A stretch of DNA of 64,000 nucleotides from Devosia nitrariae (GTDB taxonomy: Bacteria; Pseudomonadota; Alphaproteobacteria; Rhizobiales; Devosiaceae). The stretch spans positions 359,501 through 423,500 of the forward strand of contig NZ_BSNS01000007.1 in assembly GCF_030160115.1 (NCBI RefSeq), in the 5' to 3' direction. The notes beneath the pieces were generated by a model that made no database searches, was not told the DNA's origin, and was given only the letters and a program-made list of their open reading frames with translations. Position numbers and translations under genes: made by a program. Below, one piece after another: positions 26,160-34,093 of this stretch. Position 1 is the stretch's first letter; every line of letters starts with the position of its first letter.

Positions 26160-26564
26160 GAAAACGGGCTTTTGTTTCGATGCGGTGCGTCAGCTCATAG
26201 CGATTTCCGCTGGCAAGGCCAGCAACTGGCCAACGCCTGGATGCGCAATTGGGTTTATCCACGGGAATCAGCAATGAATCGGCTCGGCGCCGCCGCGGTT
26301 CTGCTGTTGGCCGTGGTCGACGGAGAAGGCGTTTCCCTGGGCATGCAGATAGCGACCGGCGAATTTCCGCAAAGTGCGGCCTCAGGGAACCCCACAGAGC
26401 TCGCCCCGTTCTCGTGACCAAGCATCACACCGGTCCTTCCTTGAGGCGACTGCCTTATCCAGATGCGCAACCTGCCGGCGCGCGTCATAGGGAGCTGTGC
26501 GGAAAGGACCTATTAAAACGGTTGGTTAGCCGCCAGTCCTGGAGCCGGCTCGGAGTTGATCGCC
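26160..26564. other. Intergenic region between divergent pit and GH13 genes
   Basis: About 400 bases holding the promoters for two divergent genes. No clear consensus promoter was found. One small open frame at 26274-26417 is listed separately with low confidence. The local hairpin CTGGCAAGGCCAG near 26211 is short. Confidence 0.4.
26274..26417 (+). CDS. Possible small secreted peptide
   Basis: A 47-codon frame starting ATG with a weak GGGA upstream. The N-terminus (MNRLGAAAVLLLAVVDGEGVS) looks like a signal peptide with a short hydrophobic core, and the rest (LGMQIATGEFPQSAASGNP) is polar. No family is recognised. It could equally be a chance frame in a leader region. Confidence 0.25.
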   Translation: MNRLGAAAVLLLAVVDGEGVSLGMQIATGEFPQSAASGNPTELAPFS

Positions 26565-28238
26565 ATGGATATCAGCAGAACCAGCGACGTTTGGTGGAAG
26601 AACGCCGTGTTCTACTGCCTGGATGTCGAGACGTATCGTGACGGCAACGGTGACGGGATCGGCGATTTCGTCGGTCTGGCGCAGCAGATCGACTATCTGG
26701 CAGGGCTGGGCGTGACCTGCATCTGGCTGATGCCTTTCTACCCGAGCAAGAACCACGACGATGGCTATGATATCATCGACTACTATGCGGTGGATCCGCG
26801 GCTCGGCACGCTAGGCGATTTCGTCGAGTTCGTGCGCACCGCACGTGACCGCGGCATCCGGGTGATCGCCGATCTGGTCGTCAACCACACCTCGCGCGAG
26901 CATCCTTGGTTTCAGGCAGCGCGTCAGGACCGTAACTCGCCGTACCGCGACTGGTATGTCTGGCGCGACGAGGTGCCGAAGGGTGGCACCGATGGCCTCG
27001 TCTTTCCGGACAAGGAAGACAGCAATTGGGAATGGGATGAGGCAGCCGGGCAGTACTACCTTCACCGCTTCTATAAGCACCAGCCCGATGTCAACATCGC
27101 CCATCCAAAGGTGCGCGAGGAGATCCGCAGGATCGTCGGCTTTTGGCTGGAAATCGGACTTTCCGGCTTCCGCGTCGACGCGGTGCCCTTTCTGCTCGAG
27201 ACCGTGGGCATAACCAGTGAAATGAACATCGCCCCGCACGACTGGCTGCGCGAATTGCGCAGTTTTCTCGGGCGCAGGCGCGGCGACGCGATGCTCCTGG
27301 GAGAGGTGAATCTCGAATATGAGGAGGTGCGCCGCTTCTACGGCGGCGCGGGCGGCGATGAACTGCATATGTGCCTCAACTTCAACCTCAACCAGGCTTT
27401 TGCCCTGGCGATGGTGCGCGAGGACGCCGGGGCGCTGGTCCATAGCCTGCGCGCCATGCCCAGCCTGCCGCGCGATGCCGCCTGGGCCAACTTCGTGCGC
27501 AATCACGACGAGTGGTCGCTCGACAAGCTAACCGAGGCGGAGCGGCAGGAAATCTTCGGCGTCTTTGGGCCCAAGCCCGAGATGCAGCTCTTTGGCCGCG
27601 GCCTGCGCCGCCGGCTGCCGACGATGGTCGACGGCGATCCGGCTCGGATTCGCTTGGCCTATAGCCTGACCTTTTCCCTTCCCGGCGCGCCGGTTCTTTT
27701 CTATGGCGAGGAGATTGGCATGGCGGAAAACCTGAACATTCCCGGCCGTTTGAGCGTACGTGCACCCATGCAATGGTCCAACGAGCCAAATGGCGGATTC
27801 TCCAAGGCTCCGCCCGAGCAGTTGTGCCGGCGCGTTGTCGACGCGAGGAAGTGGGGGCCTGCCGCAGTCAATGTTGCCGATCAGAAACGTGATCCTGACT
27901 CTCTACTGAGCTGGATGGAGCGCCTAATTCGACACCGGCGGGAGACGCCCGAGATCGTCTTTGGCGACTGGAGCCTTGTCCCGGTCTCCGAACCGGCCAT
28001 CCTGGCACTGCGCTATGACTGGAATGGGCAAAGCTCCATTGTTCTGCACAACCTGGCGGGCAAGCCTCAGAGGATCTTGTTCAGGTTGGGCCATACCCTC
28101 GAGAAAGGCGACCTGATCGACCTGTTTGGCGGGGACGGCATTTCCGTGAGCAGCGACGGATCGGCTTCTCTGACACTCGATCGTTATGGGTGTCGATGGC
28201 TGCGTATTCGGCGTGACGACGCACGCATGCATCAGTGA
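26565..28238 (+). CDS. GH13 alpha-amylase family protein, trehalose synthase (TreS)-like
   Basis: A 557-residue enzyme with the GH13 motifs in order: DYLAGLGVTCIWLMPFYPS, VIADLVVNHTS, GFRVDAVPFLLE (nucleophile Asp), MLLGEVNLEYEE (acid Glu) and FVRNHDEWSL. The opening VWWKNAVFYCLDVETYRDGNGDGIGDF is close to the TreS/oligo-glucosidase branch, which interconverts maltose and trehalose or transfers glucosyl units. No maltokinase domain is fused. The ATG at 26565 has GGAG ten bases upstream. Position next to treZYX supports a role in trehalose or maltodextrin metabolism; the exact reaction cannot be told from sequence. A strong stem-loop follows the gene. Confidence 0.85.
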   Translation: MDISRTSDVWWKNAVFYCLDVETYRDGNGDGIGDFVGLAQQIDYLAGLGVTCIWLMPFYPSKNHDDGYDIIDYYAVDPRLGTLGDFVEFVRTARDRGIRVIADLVVNHTSREHPWFQAARQDRNSPYRDWYVWRDEVPKGGTDGLVFPDKEDSNWEWDEAAGQYYLHRFYKHQPDVNIAHPKVREEIRRIVGFWLEIGLSGFRVDAVPFLLETVGITSEMNIAPHDWLRELRSFLGRRRGDAMLLGEVNLEYEEVRRFYGGAGGDELHMCLNFNLNQAFALAMVREDAGALVHSLRAMPSLPRDAAWANFVRNHDEWSLDKLTEAERQEIFGVFGPKPEMQLFGRGLRRRLPTMVDGDPARIRLAYSLTFSLPGAPVLFYGEEIGMAENLNIPGRLSVRAPMQWSNEPNGGFSKAPPEQLCRRVVDARKWGPAAVNVADQKRDPDSLLSWMERLIRHRRETPEIVFGDWSLVPVSEPAILALRYDWNGQSSIVLHNLAGKPQRILFRLGHTLEKGDLIDLFGGDGISVSSDGSASLTLDRYGCRWLRIRRDDARMHQ

Positions 28239-28243
28239 TCTGT

Positions 28244-28295
28244 TGTCGCGAGCAAGGGTTCAGCGGCGATAGAGGCTGAGCCCTTGCTCGCGACA
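28244..28295. terminator. Bidirectional stem-loop between convergent genes
   Basis: Arms 28244-28264 and 28275-28295 (21 bases each, TGTCGCGAGCAAGGG... and ...CCCTTGCTCGCGACA) pair at 20 positions plus one G-T wobble around a 10-base loop. It lies exactly between the GH13 gene and the convergent small gene at 28304. There is no long T-run, so termination may need a factor. Confidence 0.7.
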
Positions 28296-28303
28296 GACGG
28301 CCC

Positions 28304-28522
28304 TCACTCCTCCGTGTCGAGTTCGGCCGCCTCCAGCACGGAGATGAGTTCCGCCACTCGTCCGGACGGCATCGCACGCCCCTCGTTGACCAGCGCCTCA
28401 TCGGCGCTGAACCAGGCCCATGCCTCAGCCAGGTCCTCTTCGGTTGCCCCGGTCCGGCTGATCTGTGCAGCGAGCACTTCATCGGTTGGACCGAGGATAG
28501 AAGTGATTTCGTCCAGTCGCAC
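28304..28522 (-). CDS. Conserved small hypothetical protein
   Basis: A 72-residue acidic, helical protein: MRLDEITSILGPTDEVLAAQ, then GATEEDLAEAWAWFSADEALVNEGR and SGRVAELISVLEAAELDTEE. Similar short proteins occur in other rhizobial genomes as far as I recall, with no assigned function. It has no signal peptide, membrane segment or cysteine. It reads away from a 158-base gap and converges on the GH13 gene across the strong stem-loop at 28244-28295. Confidence 0.75.
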   Translation of the reverse strand: MRLDEITSILGPTDEVLAAQISRTGATEEDLAEAWAWFSADEALVNEGRAMPSGRVAELISVLEAAELDTEE

Positions 28523-28680
28523 TGTCCTTCTCCCTTGCCGTTGTGCACCTGGGGTCGTCTCAAGATAGGTGCGCGAACACGCGGGGGAAAGGTTTTGTCC
28601 GGCTTTGGCCGATCAAAACATGCGCGGCTTAACCTGGATCAAACATGGTGCAACCGCCGACCACAGGCGCACGCCTGTGA

Positions 28681-29556
28681 TCATGCAGGGTTTACCAACC
28701 CCTTGCTCAACTCCATCGTCATGTCGTCCGGCAGTTCGATCTCTGCCGCCGCAAGGTTCTCTCGCAGGTGCGCGGGAGACGAAGTGCCCGGTATCAAGAG
28801 GATGTTGGGTGAACGGTTGAGCAGCCAGGCGAGCGCGACCTGCATCGGCGTCGCCCCAAGCCTTGCGGCGATATCGGAGAGGGTTGCCGACTGCAGCGGC
28901 GTGAAGCCTCCCAGCGGGAAGAACGGCACATAGGCGATCCCGTCGCGGGCGAGATCGTCGATCAGCGTATCGTCGGCACGATGTACGAGGTTATAGTGGT
29001 TCTGGACGCACACGACCTCGCAGATCCGCCGCGCTTCGGCGACCTGTATCGGCGTCACATTGCTGAGCCCGATGTGACGCACCAGGCCCTGCCGCTGCAG
29101 ATCCGCAAGCGCTGTCAGCGGTGCCTCGATCGACCCTTCCGCCGGGCCATGCGTGTCGAACATGATGCGCAGATTGACCACGTCGATGACATCGACCCCG
29201 AGATTCCCGAGGTTGTCGTGGACGGCGCTCGACAGTTCCTCGGGTGCGAAGGCGGGAAGCCATGACCCGTCCGCGCCGCGCCGCGCGCCGATCTTGGTGA
29301 CGATCACGAGATCGTCGGGATAGGGCGCCAGTGCCTCACGGATCAGCCGGTTGGTGACGTGCGGGCCGTAGAAGTCGCTGGTGTCGATATGGTTGACGCC
29401 CGCCGCCACTGCTTCGCGCAGCACTGCCAGTGCCGCCTCGTGATCCTTGGGCGGGCCGAAGACGCCGGGCCCGGCAAGCTGCATGGCGCCATAGCCCAGG
29501 CGCTTCACGGTGCGGTCGCCGAGCTTGAAGGTTCCGGCCTTGTCGATGCTGGTCAT
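28681..29556 (-). CDS. pdxI: Aldo/keto reductase, pyridoxal reductase (PdxI/YdbC)-like
   Basis: A 291-residue NADPH-dependent reductase. It has RLGYGAMQLAGPGVFGPPKD, NHIDTSDFYGPHVTN (Asp and Tyr of the tetrad), VTKIGARRGADGSWLPAF (Lys), DVVNLRIMFD, HIGLSNVTPIQVAEAR and LLIPGTSSPAHLREN (NADPH site). The whole length closely follows E. coli YdbC, described as the pyridoxal reductase PdxI that converts pyridoxal to pyridoxine in vitamin B6 salvage, so that activity is inferred. The ATG at 29556 is the homology start and has AAAGGGGAAAG upstream. A LysR gene diverges 95 bases away and probably regulates it. Confidence 0.88.
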   Translation of the reverse strand: MTSIDKAGTFKLGDRTVKRLGYGAMQLAGPGVFGPPKDHEAALAVLREAVAAGVNHIDTSDFYGPHVTNRLIREALAPYPDDLVIVTKIGARRGADGSWLPAFAPEELSSAVHDNLGNLGVDVIDVVNLRIMFDTHGPAEGSIEAPLTALADLQRQGLVRHIGLSNVTPIQVAEARRICEVVCVQNHYNLVHRADDTLIDDLARDGIAYVPFFPLGGFTPLQSATLSDIAARLGATPMQVALAWLLNRSPNILLIPGTSSPAHLRENLAAAEIELPDDMTMELSKGLVNPA

Positions 29557-29651
29557 GATCTTTCCCCTTTTCCAAACGCGGCAAAAATAGGCGTTGCTCG
29601 ATTTGGGGATAACCGGATACAATTCGAACAGACTGTGCGGATTTCCGGACA

Positions 29652-30554
29652 ATGAAAGCAGATCTTGGCGATCTGAATGCCTTCGTGGCAGTGGCGCGGG
29701 CGCGCGGCTTTCGCGACGCGGCGCGCCAGGCAAGCCTCAGCGCGTCAGGCCTGAGCGAGGCGGTGCGGCGCCTGGAAACTCAGCTCGGGGTGAGGCTTCT
29801 CAACCGCACCACCCGCAGCGTCGTGCCGACGGAAGCGGGCGCGCGTCTGCTCGAGCAGCTCCAACCAGCTTTGATCGAGGTGGAAGCCGCCCTCGATGTG
29901 GTCAACAGCTTTCGCGAGAGGCCCGTCGGGACGCTCCGGCTCAACGTTCCGGTGAGTGCAGCGCGGCTGGTGCTGCCGCGCATCGTCCCGCCATTCCTTG
30001 CCGCCTATCCCGATATCCGGCTGGAAGTAGCGACCGACGAGAGCTTCGTCGACGTCGTCGCCGCCGGGTGCGATGCCGGGATCCGTTACGAGGAGCGGCT
30101 GGAGCAGGATATGATCGCCGTGCCGATCGGGCCGCGCGTGCAAAGCTACGCCTTGGGCGCTTCACCCGTTTACCTTGACCGAAACGGCCGCCCCGAGCAC
30201 CCGCGTGACCTCCTCCACCACGCGTGCCTGCGCCACCGCTTTCCGAGCGGGGTGATGCCGCCATGGGAATTCTCGCGCGACGGCGAGGTGCTGCGGATTG
30301 ACGTCAACGGCCCGCTGATCGTCACCGCGGGCGGTGCAACCGACCTCGCCGTCGATGCGGCCATCGCCGGCCTCGGTGTCGTCGGCCTGTTCGAGGATTG
30401 GCTGCGCCCGCATTTCGACAGCGGCGCCCTGGAGCCGGTGGTCGAACCCTGGTGGGAGCGCTTCTCAGGACCCTTCCTCTACTACCCCGGCCGCCGCCTC
30501 GTTCCCGCTCCGCTGCGGGCGTTCATCGATTTTATCCAGGCCCATCCCGGCTGA
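29652..30554 (+). CDS. LysR family transcriptional regulator
   Basis: A 300-residue LysR-type regulator: N-terminal winged helix (LNAFVAVARARGFRDAARQA, SGLSEAVRRLETQLGVRLLNRTTRSV) and a C-terminal effector domain (GTLRLNVPVSAARLVLPRIVPPFLAAYPDIRLEV). It belongs to the group acting next to small oxidoreductases. It diverges from the PdxI-like aldo/keto reductase across 95 bases, the classical LysR arrangement, so it probably controls that gene and itself. The inducer is unknown; pyridoxal or an aldehyde is a guess from context. Confidence 0.92.
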   Translation: MKADLGDLNAFVAVARARGFRDAARQASLSASGLSEAVRRLETQLGVRLLNRTTRSVVPTEAGARLLEQLQPALIEVEAALDVVNSFRERPVGTLRLNVPVSAARLVLPRIVPPFLAAYPDIRLEVATDESFVDVVAAGCDAGIRYEERLEQDMIAVPIGPRVQSYALGASPVYLDRNGRPEHPRDLLHHACLRHRFPSGVMPPWEFSRDGEVLRIDVNGPLIVTAGGATDLAVDAAIAGLGVVGLFEDWLRPHFDSGALEPVVEPWWERFSGPFLYYPGRRLVPAPLRAFIDFIQAHPG

Positions 30555-30585
30555 ATTCGGAAAGGGCACGCCTGATCGCACTGCG

Positions 30586-31206
30586 TTACCACACATCCCC
30601 GTCGCGCCAATCGCAGGTGAGGTCGCCGAAAAGGTCGACCTCGACAACCGGAAGAACAAAAATACCCGCATCCTCCTCCTGCGTCCGCTCGACGCCAAAA
30701 GGCGTCAACGCGAATGTGCGCCCCTGCCAGCGCTGCCAACCATGCGCCGCATAAAATCTCAGACCGTCGTCCGATGCACTGAGAGCGCCAAGCGCGTAGG
30801 CACCCTGCACGACGTCGCCCAAGGCTCGGATGATCGCCCCACCGATGCCTTGCCGGCGCCGGTCGGCGCGTACCGCCATGGCTTCGAGGTAACCTGTCCG
30901 TAACGCAAGCGGCTCGGTCGGACCGCCCGCTGCCCGCCATGTGTGGATAAGCCGACGCTGCACCAGCGAGCCGTGGCCGATGAGCTGGCCATCCTCCCAG
31001 ACGAGAGCGTGCACGCCACCGAGGGTATGGTCCCAGTCCTCTTCGCTGAACTGCCCGTCGAACGTTTCTTCGAGAAGCCTGCGGATCGTGAACAGCGTCT
31101 CCTTCGACAGCTGCCAGGTGTGGAGCAGGTCGACTGCCGGAAGACCTTCTACCGGGCCTTCTCGCATAACGCCTGGCTGGTTTTGGCTGGTGTGAGCTGG
31201 TGTCAT
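30586..31206 (-). CDS. Aminoglycoside 2'-N-acetyltransferase AAC(2')-like GNAT protein
   Basis: A 206-residue GNAT acetyltransferase. EEDWDHTLGGVHALVWEDGQ, VQRRLIHT, LEAMAVRADRRRQGIGGAII (acetyl-CoA loop), GALSASDDGLRFYAAHGWQRWQGRT and the terminal LTCDWRDGDVW parallel mycobacterial AAC(2')-I, which ends in MCDWRAGDVW. The match over the whole core makes acetylation of the 2'-amine of aminoglycosides, or of a cell-wall amino sugar, the best inference. An insertion (WRAAGGPTEPLA) follows the QRRL strand. The start at 31206 lies 15 bases after the upstream GNAT gene; an internal ATG at 31167 would give 193 residues. The two GNAT genes form an operon. Confidence 0.82.
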   Translation of the reverse strand: MTPAHTSQNQPGVMREGPVEGLPAVDLLHTWQLSKETLFTIRRLLEETFDGQFSEEDWDHTLGGVHALVWEDGQLIGHGSLVQRRLIHTWRAAGGPTEPLALRTGYLEAMAVRADRRRQGIGGAIIRALGDVVQGAYALGALSASDDGLRFYAAHGWQRWQGRTFALTPFGVERTQEEDAGIFVLPVVEVDLFGDLTCDWRDGDVW

Positions 31207-31221
31207 CCCGGTCCGCGTAGA

Positions 31222-31731
31222 TCACGCATTTGAGCTGAATTCGTAGACCAGCCAGTTCTCCCCGTCGAACTGCCGGTTGAATGTCGCCGCGTCGCGGTCA
31301 GCCAGCGCCCTGGCCCAGAACGCGTTGGCGCCCTCGTTCCTATCGATCACCCCGATATGCCATCGTCCATGGTGCCGGCGCAGGATATCCGCAAATGCTG
31401 CCCTTCCGACACCCTGGCCACGATAGGCCTTGAGCACGAAGAACTCCGCCATGAAGAAGCACGGCGCGGCCGATGTGACCGGGCAGGAGTCGATGACCAG
31501 CGCAAACCCGGCAAGCTCGTCATCGACCAAGACCAGGTAAGGGTACTGCCAGAAGCGGTCGAGATAATCATATTCAAATTTCCCGTCCCGCCCGACCGGA
31601 AACGGCAACTCCGCGGTCATGTCGTAGAGATAGAGCTGGATGAGATTGGCGACGACCGGCTTGTCCTCGGCTGTTGCGGCGACAATCAACACTGTCGGGG
31701 CTGGTCTGCCTGTTTGTTCCGTCGGCATCAT
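31222..31731 (-). CDS. GNAT family N-acetyltransferase
   Basis: A 169-residue acetyltransferase. VVANLIQLYLYDMTAELPFPVGRDGKFEYDYLDRFW, YLVLVDDELAGFALV and FFVLKAYRGQGVGRAAF (acetyl-CoA-binding Gln/Arg-x-x-Gly-x-Gly loop) define the fold, with NEGANAFWARAL following. The substrate is unknown. The gene is directly upstream of the AAC(2')-like gene and probably co-transcribed with it. Two adjacent ATGs (31731 and 31728) could serve as start. Confidence 0.85.
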   Translation of the reverse strand: MMPTEQTGRPAPTVLIVAATAEDKPVVANLIQLYLYDMTAELPFPVGRDGKFEYDYLDRFWQYPYLVLVDDELAGFALVIDSCPVTSAAPCFFMAEFFVLKAYRGQGVGRAAFADILRRHHGRWHIGVIDRNEGANAFWARALADRDAATFNRQFDGENWLVYEFSSNA

Positions 31732-31869
31732 CGAAATGTGTCTTCCAAACTTGGCTCGGGCTCCCGGAGACTTTCACCCACCACCTTCGAGCACAAGAGT
31801 GAGTGGAAAGCGCTGATGCGCGAATAGTGGCTTTGCCAGAGGCGGCAATTTTGCTATTTGCCACAGCGT

Positions 31870-31946
31870 GGTCCCGTAGCTCAGCTGGATAGAGCACAGG
31901 ATTCCTAATCCTGGGGTCACGCGTTCGAATCGCGTCGGGATCACCA
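31870..31946 (+). tRNA. tRNA-Arg (anticodon CCU)
   Basis: A 77-base cloverleaf. Acceptor strands GGTCCCG and CGGGATC pair with one G-T; the D-arm is GCTC..GAGC; the anticodon stem CAGGA/TCCTG holds loop TTCCTAA with CCT; the T-arm ACGCG-TTCGAAT-CGCGT is canonical. CCA is encoded at 31944-31946. It reads rare AGG Arg codons. Confidence 0.97.
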
Positions 31947-32066
31947 CTCCCCACCAAACGCTCTGCAAAGCACCCGAGTGGGCGGGGATTCAGCTTTTCT
32001 TGAGGGATGCGCTATAGGTCGACTGCGGGGGCCGAGTTCGCTGTGCCAACCTTTAAAGGAAGACGA

Positions 32067-32570
32067 ATGACCGACCCCAACTTCACCCGCCGCGCCATTC
32101 GCCCGCTGTCGGCCATCGCCGCCGCGGCCGCGCTCTCGGCGGTTCTTGCCGCCTGCAGCGCCTTTTCGGGCGGCGGGACGCCGGAGGCGCTGCCTGTGGG
32201 ACTCTCGGCCCGCATGGACCAGCCCGGCGCCAGCCTCGACCGGGCGCAGGCGCTCGGCCTCGTCAACGCCTATCGCGCCACCGTCGGCGCCCCGGCGCTC
32301 ACCGCCGATGCCGCCCTCGATGCGCAGGCGCAGGAGCTCGCCAACCAGTATGCCGCGAGCGGCAGCACGCCGCGTACGCCCCAGGGCCTGGCGGCGATGC
32401 GCACCAGTGCCGGCTATGCAACCTTCGCCGAGACCTTTTCGGGCTGGCGCAACAGCCCGCCGGACGCTGCCGCGCTCGCCACGGCCAATGCACAGCGGGC
32501 CGGCATCGCCGTTGCCGCCAACCCCGCCTCGACATATGGTGTCCACTGGGTGCTGGTGCTTGGTCAGTGA
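32067..32570 (+). CDS. CAP (SCP-like) domain lipoprotein
   Basis: A 167-residue lipoprotein. The signal peptide ends in AVLAACSAF with the lipobox LAAC near residue 31. The mature part is a short CAP domain: DRAQALGLVNAYRATVGAPALTADAALDAQAQELANQYAASG, with a GWRNSPPDAAALA strand and a final GVHWVLVLGQ. CAP domains are extracellular and of varied function; the usual zinc His residues are partly lacking. The ATG at 32067 follows AAAGGA. The downstream TusA gene overlaps its 3' end. Confidence 0.85.
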   Translation: MTDPNFTRRAIRPLSAIAAAAALSAVLAACSAFSGGGTPEALPVGLSARMDQPGASLDRAQALGLVNAYRATVGAPALTADAALDAQAQELANQYAASGSTPRTPQGLAAMRTSAGYATFAETFSGWRNSPPDAAALATANAQRAGIAVAANPASTYGVHWVLVLGQ

Positions 32571-32799
32571 TCCGGAGATTCTCGATGCCAGGGGGCAGAA
32601 ATGCCCCCTGCCGGTGCTGCGCATGGAAAAGCGCCTGACAGTGCTCGCTCCGGGCGCTGAGCTTGTCGTACTCGCCACCGACCCCATCGCCAAGATCGAC
32701 ATCCCCCTCTATTGCCGGCAGAACGGCCACGCCGTGACGCTCGCCGAGGAGGCGGGCGTCATGCGCTTCGCCATCGTCAGGAATGGCGCGGAGCGGTAG
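32560..32799 (+). CDS. TusA family sulfurtransferase
   Basis: A protein of about 79 residues with EILDARGQKCPLPVLRMEKRL, the CPxP motif whose Cys carries persulfide sulfur, followed by LVVLATDPIAKIDIPLYCRQNGH. TusA-type proteins relay sulfur for tRNA thiolation or molybdenum cofactor synthesis. No ATG or GTG precedes the motif in frame; the best start is the TTG at 32560, inside the 3' end of the CAP gene, so it would be translated by coupling. The start is therefore uncertain; the family assignment is not. Confidence 0.82.
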   Translation: MVSDPEILDARGQKCPLPVLRMEKRLTVLAPGAELVVLATDPIAKIDIPLYCRQNGHAVTLAEEAGVMRFAIVRNGAER

Positions 32800-32818
32800 C
32801 TTGCACTCTTGCAGCTGT

Positions 32819-33988
32819 TTAGAAGTTGGGTCGCGGGCGCGGAAACGGAATGCCTGCGGTCGCAGGCGTTGCCGAAAGCCCCGGCCGCAGCTCCGCCTCG
32901 GCAACCTCGGCGGGCACGCCCGTGGCGATGGTCATCGGCATGTGCTCGGGACGCGGACGTGGCAGGGGAATACCCGTGCGCAACCGCCCGAGGTCGACCG
33001 CCGCATAGCTGTGCGCGGTAACAGCGTCGGTGAGGTAGCTCGGCTGGCCATCGAGTCCCATGGGAAAGGCGGCCTCCTGGGCGGCAACATAGTCCTTGGC
33101 CCGTGCCCCGCAGATCATCGGGCGCATGTCGACAGGAACCGCACCCGTCCGGTTGGTGAGCGCCAGCAGGTTCTGCCCGGTGCGTGCCGCGTTGCCCGAA
33201 AGCCCACGCAGCACCAGTTCCGCGGTACGCTCGTTACGCTCGCGCGCCGAGGAGGCGCCAAGCACCACCGCCAGCAGCCGCCGGCCGTTGCGCTCGACGG
33301 TCGCGACGATATTGAGGCCCGACGAACACACATAGCCGGTCTTCATACCGGTGGTGCCGACGAACTTGGTCAGGAGCTCGTTCTGCGACTCATAGACGTG
33401 TTTACCGACGGTGACCTCCTCGGTGGCGAAGATCGGCCCATACTGCGGATAGGACTGCTGGATATAGAGCGAGAGGACGGCAAGGTCCCGCGCCGAGGTG
33501 ACCTGGGCGGCATGGTGTAATCCGTGCGGGTTGACGAAATGCGTCGCCGAAAGCCCCATGCGTCGGGCTGCGTCGTTCATCAGGGTTACGAACTCGGCCT
33601 CCGATCCGCCGACCGTCTCGGCGACGGCCACCGCCATGTCGTTGGCCGACTTGACGAGGAGGATATAGAGCGCGTCCTTCAAAGAGACGGCGCTGTCGAC
33701 CAGCAGGCCCGATTTGCTTGGCGGCTGGTTGACCGCATTCCCCGAGAGAACGACGGGTGTGTCGAGGGTGACGGTGCCGAGACCGATCTGCTCGAAGACG
33801 ACGAACGCCGTCATCAGCTTGGTCAGCGACGCCGGATGCCAGGGCTGGCCGGCATCCTGCGCCTCCAGGACCTCGAGCGTCTCCATGTCGACGAGCAGCA
33901 GCGGATTGGCCGAGGCGGCCGGCACGAGACCGGCGAACGAAATAAGGGCAAAGAGGAAGGCGAGGCCGAGGCGCCGGGCGAAATGCAC
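32819..33988 (-). CDS. D-alanyl-D-alanine carboxypeptidase (low-molecular-mass PBP, S11)
   Basis: A 389-residue periplasmic serine peptidase. The signal peptide MHFARRLGLAFLFALISFAGLVPAASA precedes the S11 motifs: SLTK (Ser nucleophile and Lys, about residues 54-57), SAN (about 114-116) and KTG (about 217-219, TGMKTGYVCSSG). It trims the terminal D-Ala of peptidoglycan pentapeptides. The C-terminal domain is unlike PBP5/6 and ends in two copies of a Pro/Arg motif, GIPLPRPRP and GIPFPRPRP. The start codon is GTG. It is convergent with tusA. Confidence 0.92.
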   Translation of the reverse strand: MHFARRLGLAFLFALISFAGLVPAASANPLLLVDMETLEVLEAQDAGQPWHPASLTKLMTAFVVFEQIGLGTVTLDTPVVLSGNAVNQPPSKSGLLVDSAVSLKDALYILLVKSANDMAVAVAETVGGSEAEFVTLMNDAARRMGLSATHFVNPHGLHHAAQVTSARDLAVLSLYIQQSYPQYGPIFATEEVTVGKHVYESQNELLTKFVGTTGMKTGYVCSSGLNIVATVERNGRRLLAVVLGASSARERNERTAELVLRGLSGNAARTGQNLLALTNRTGAVPVDMRPMICGARAKDYVAAQEAAFPMGLDGQPSYLTDAVTAHSYAAVDLGRLRTGIPLPRPRPEHMPMTIATGVPAEVAEAELRPGLSATPATAGIPFPRPRPNF

Positions 33989-34093
33989 GAGTCTGGGTCT
34001 CCGAATGGCAAGAGGGGACGAGCGGAAGTCTTACCAGCCGATGAACGCGGCCTCAATGTGGCGGGCTGTCCGCGACAGGCATTTTTGAACAGC

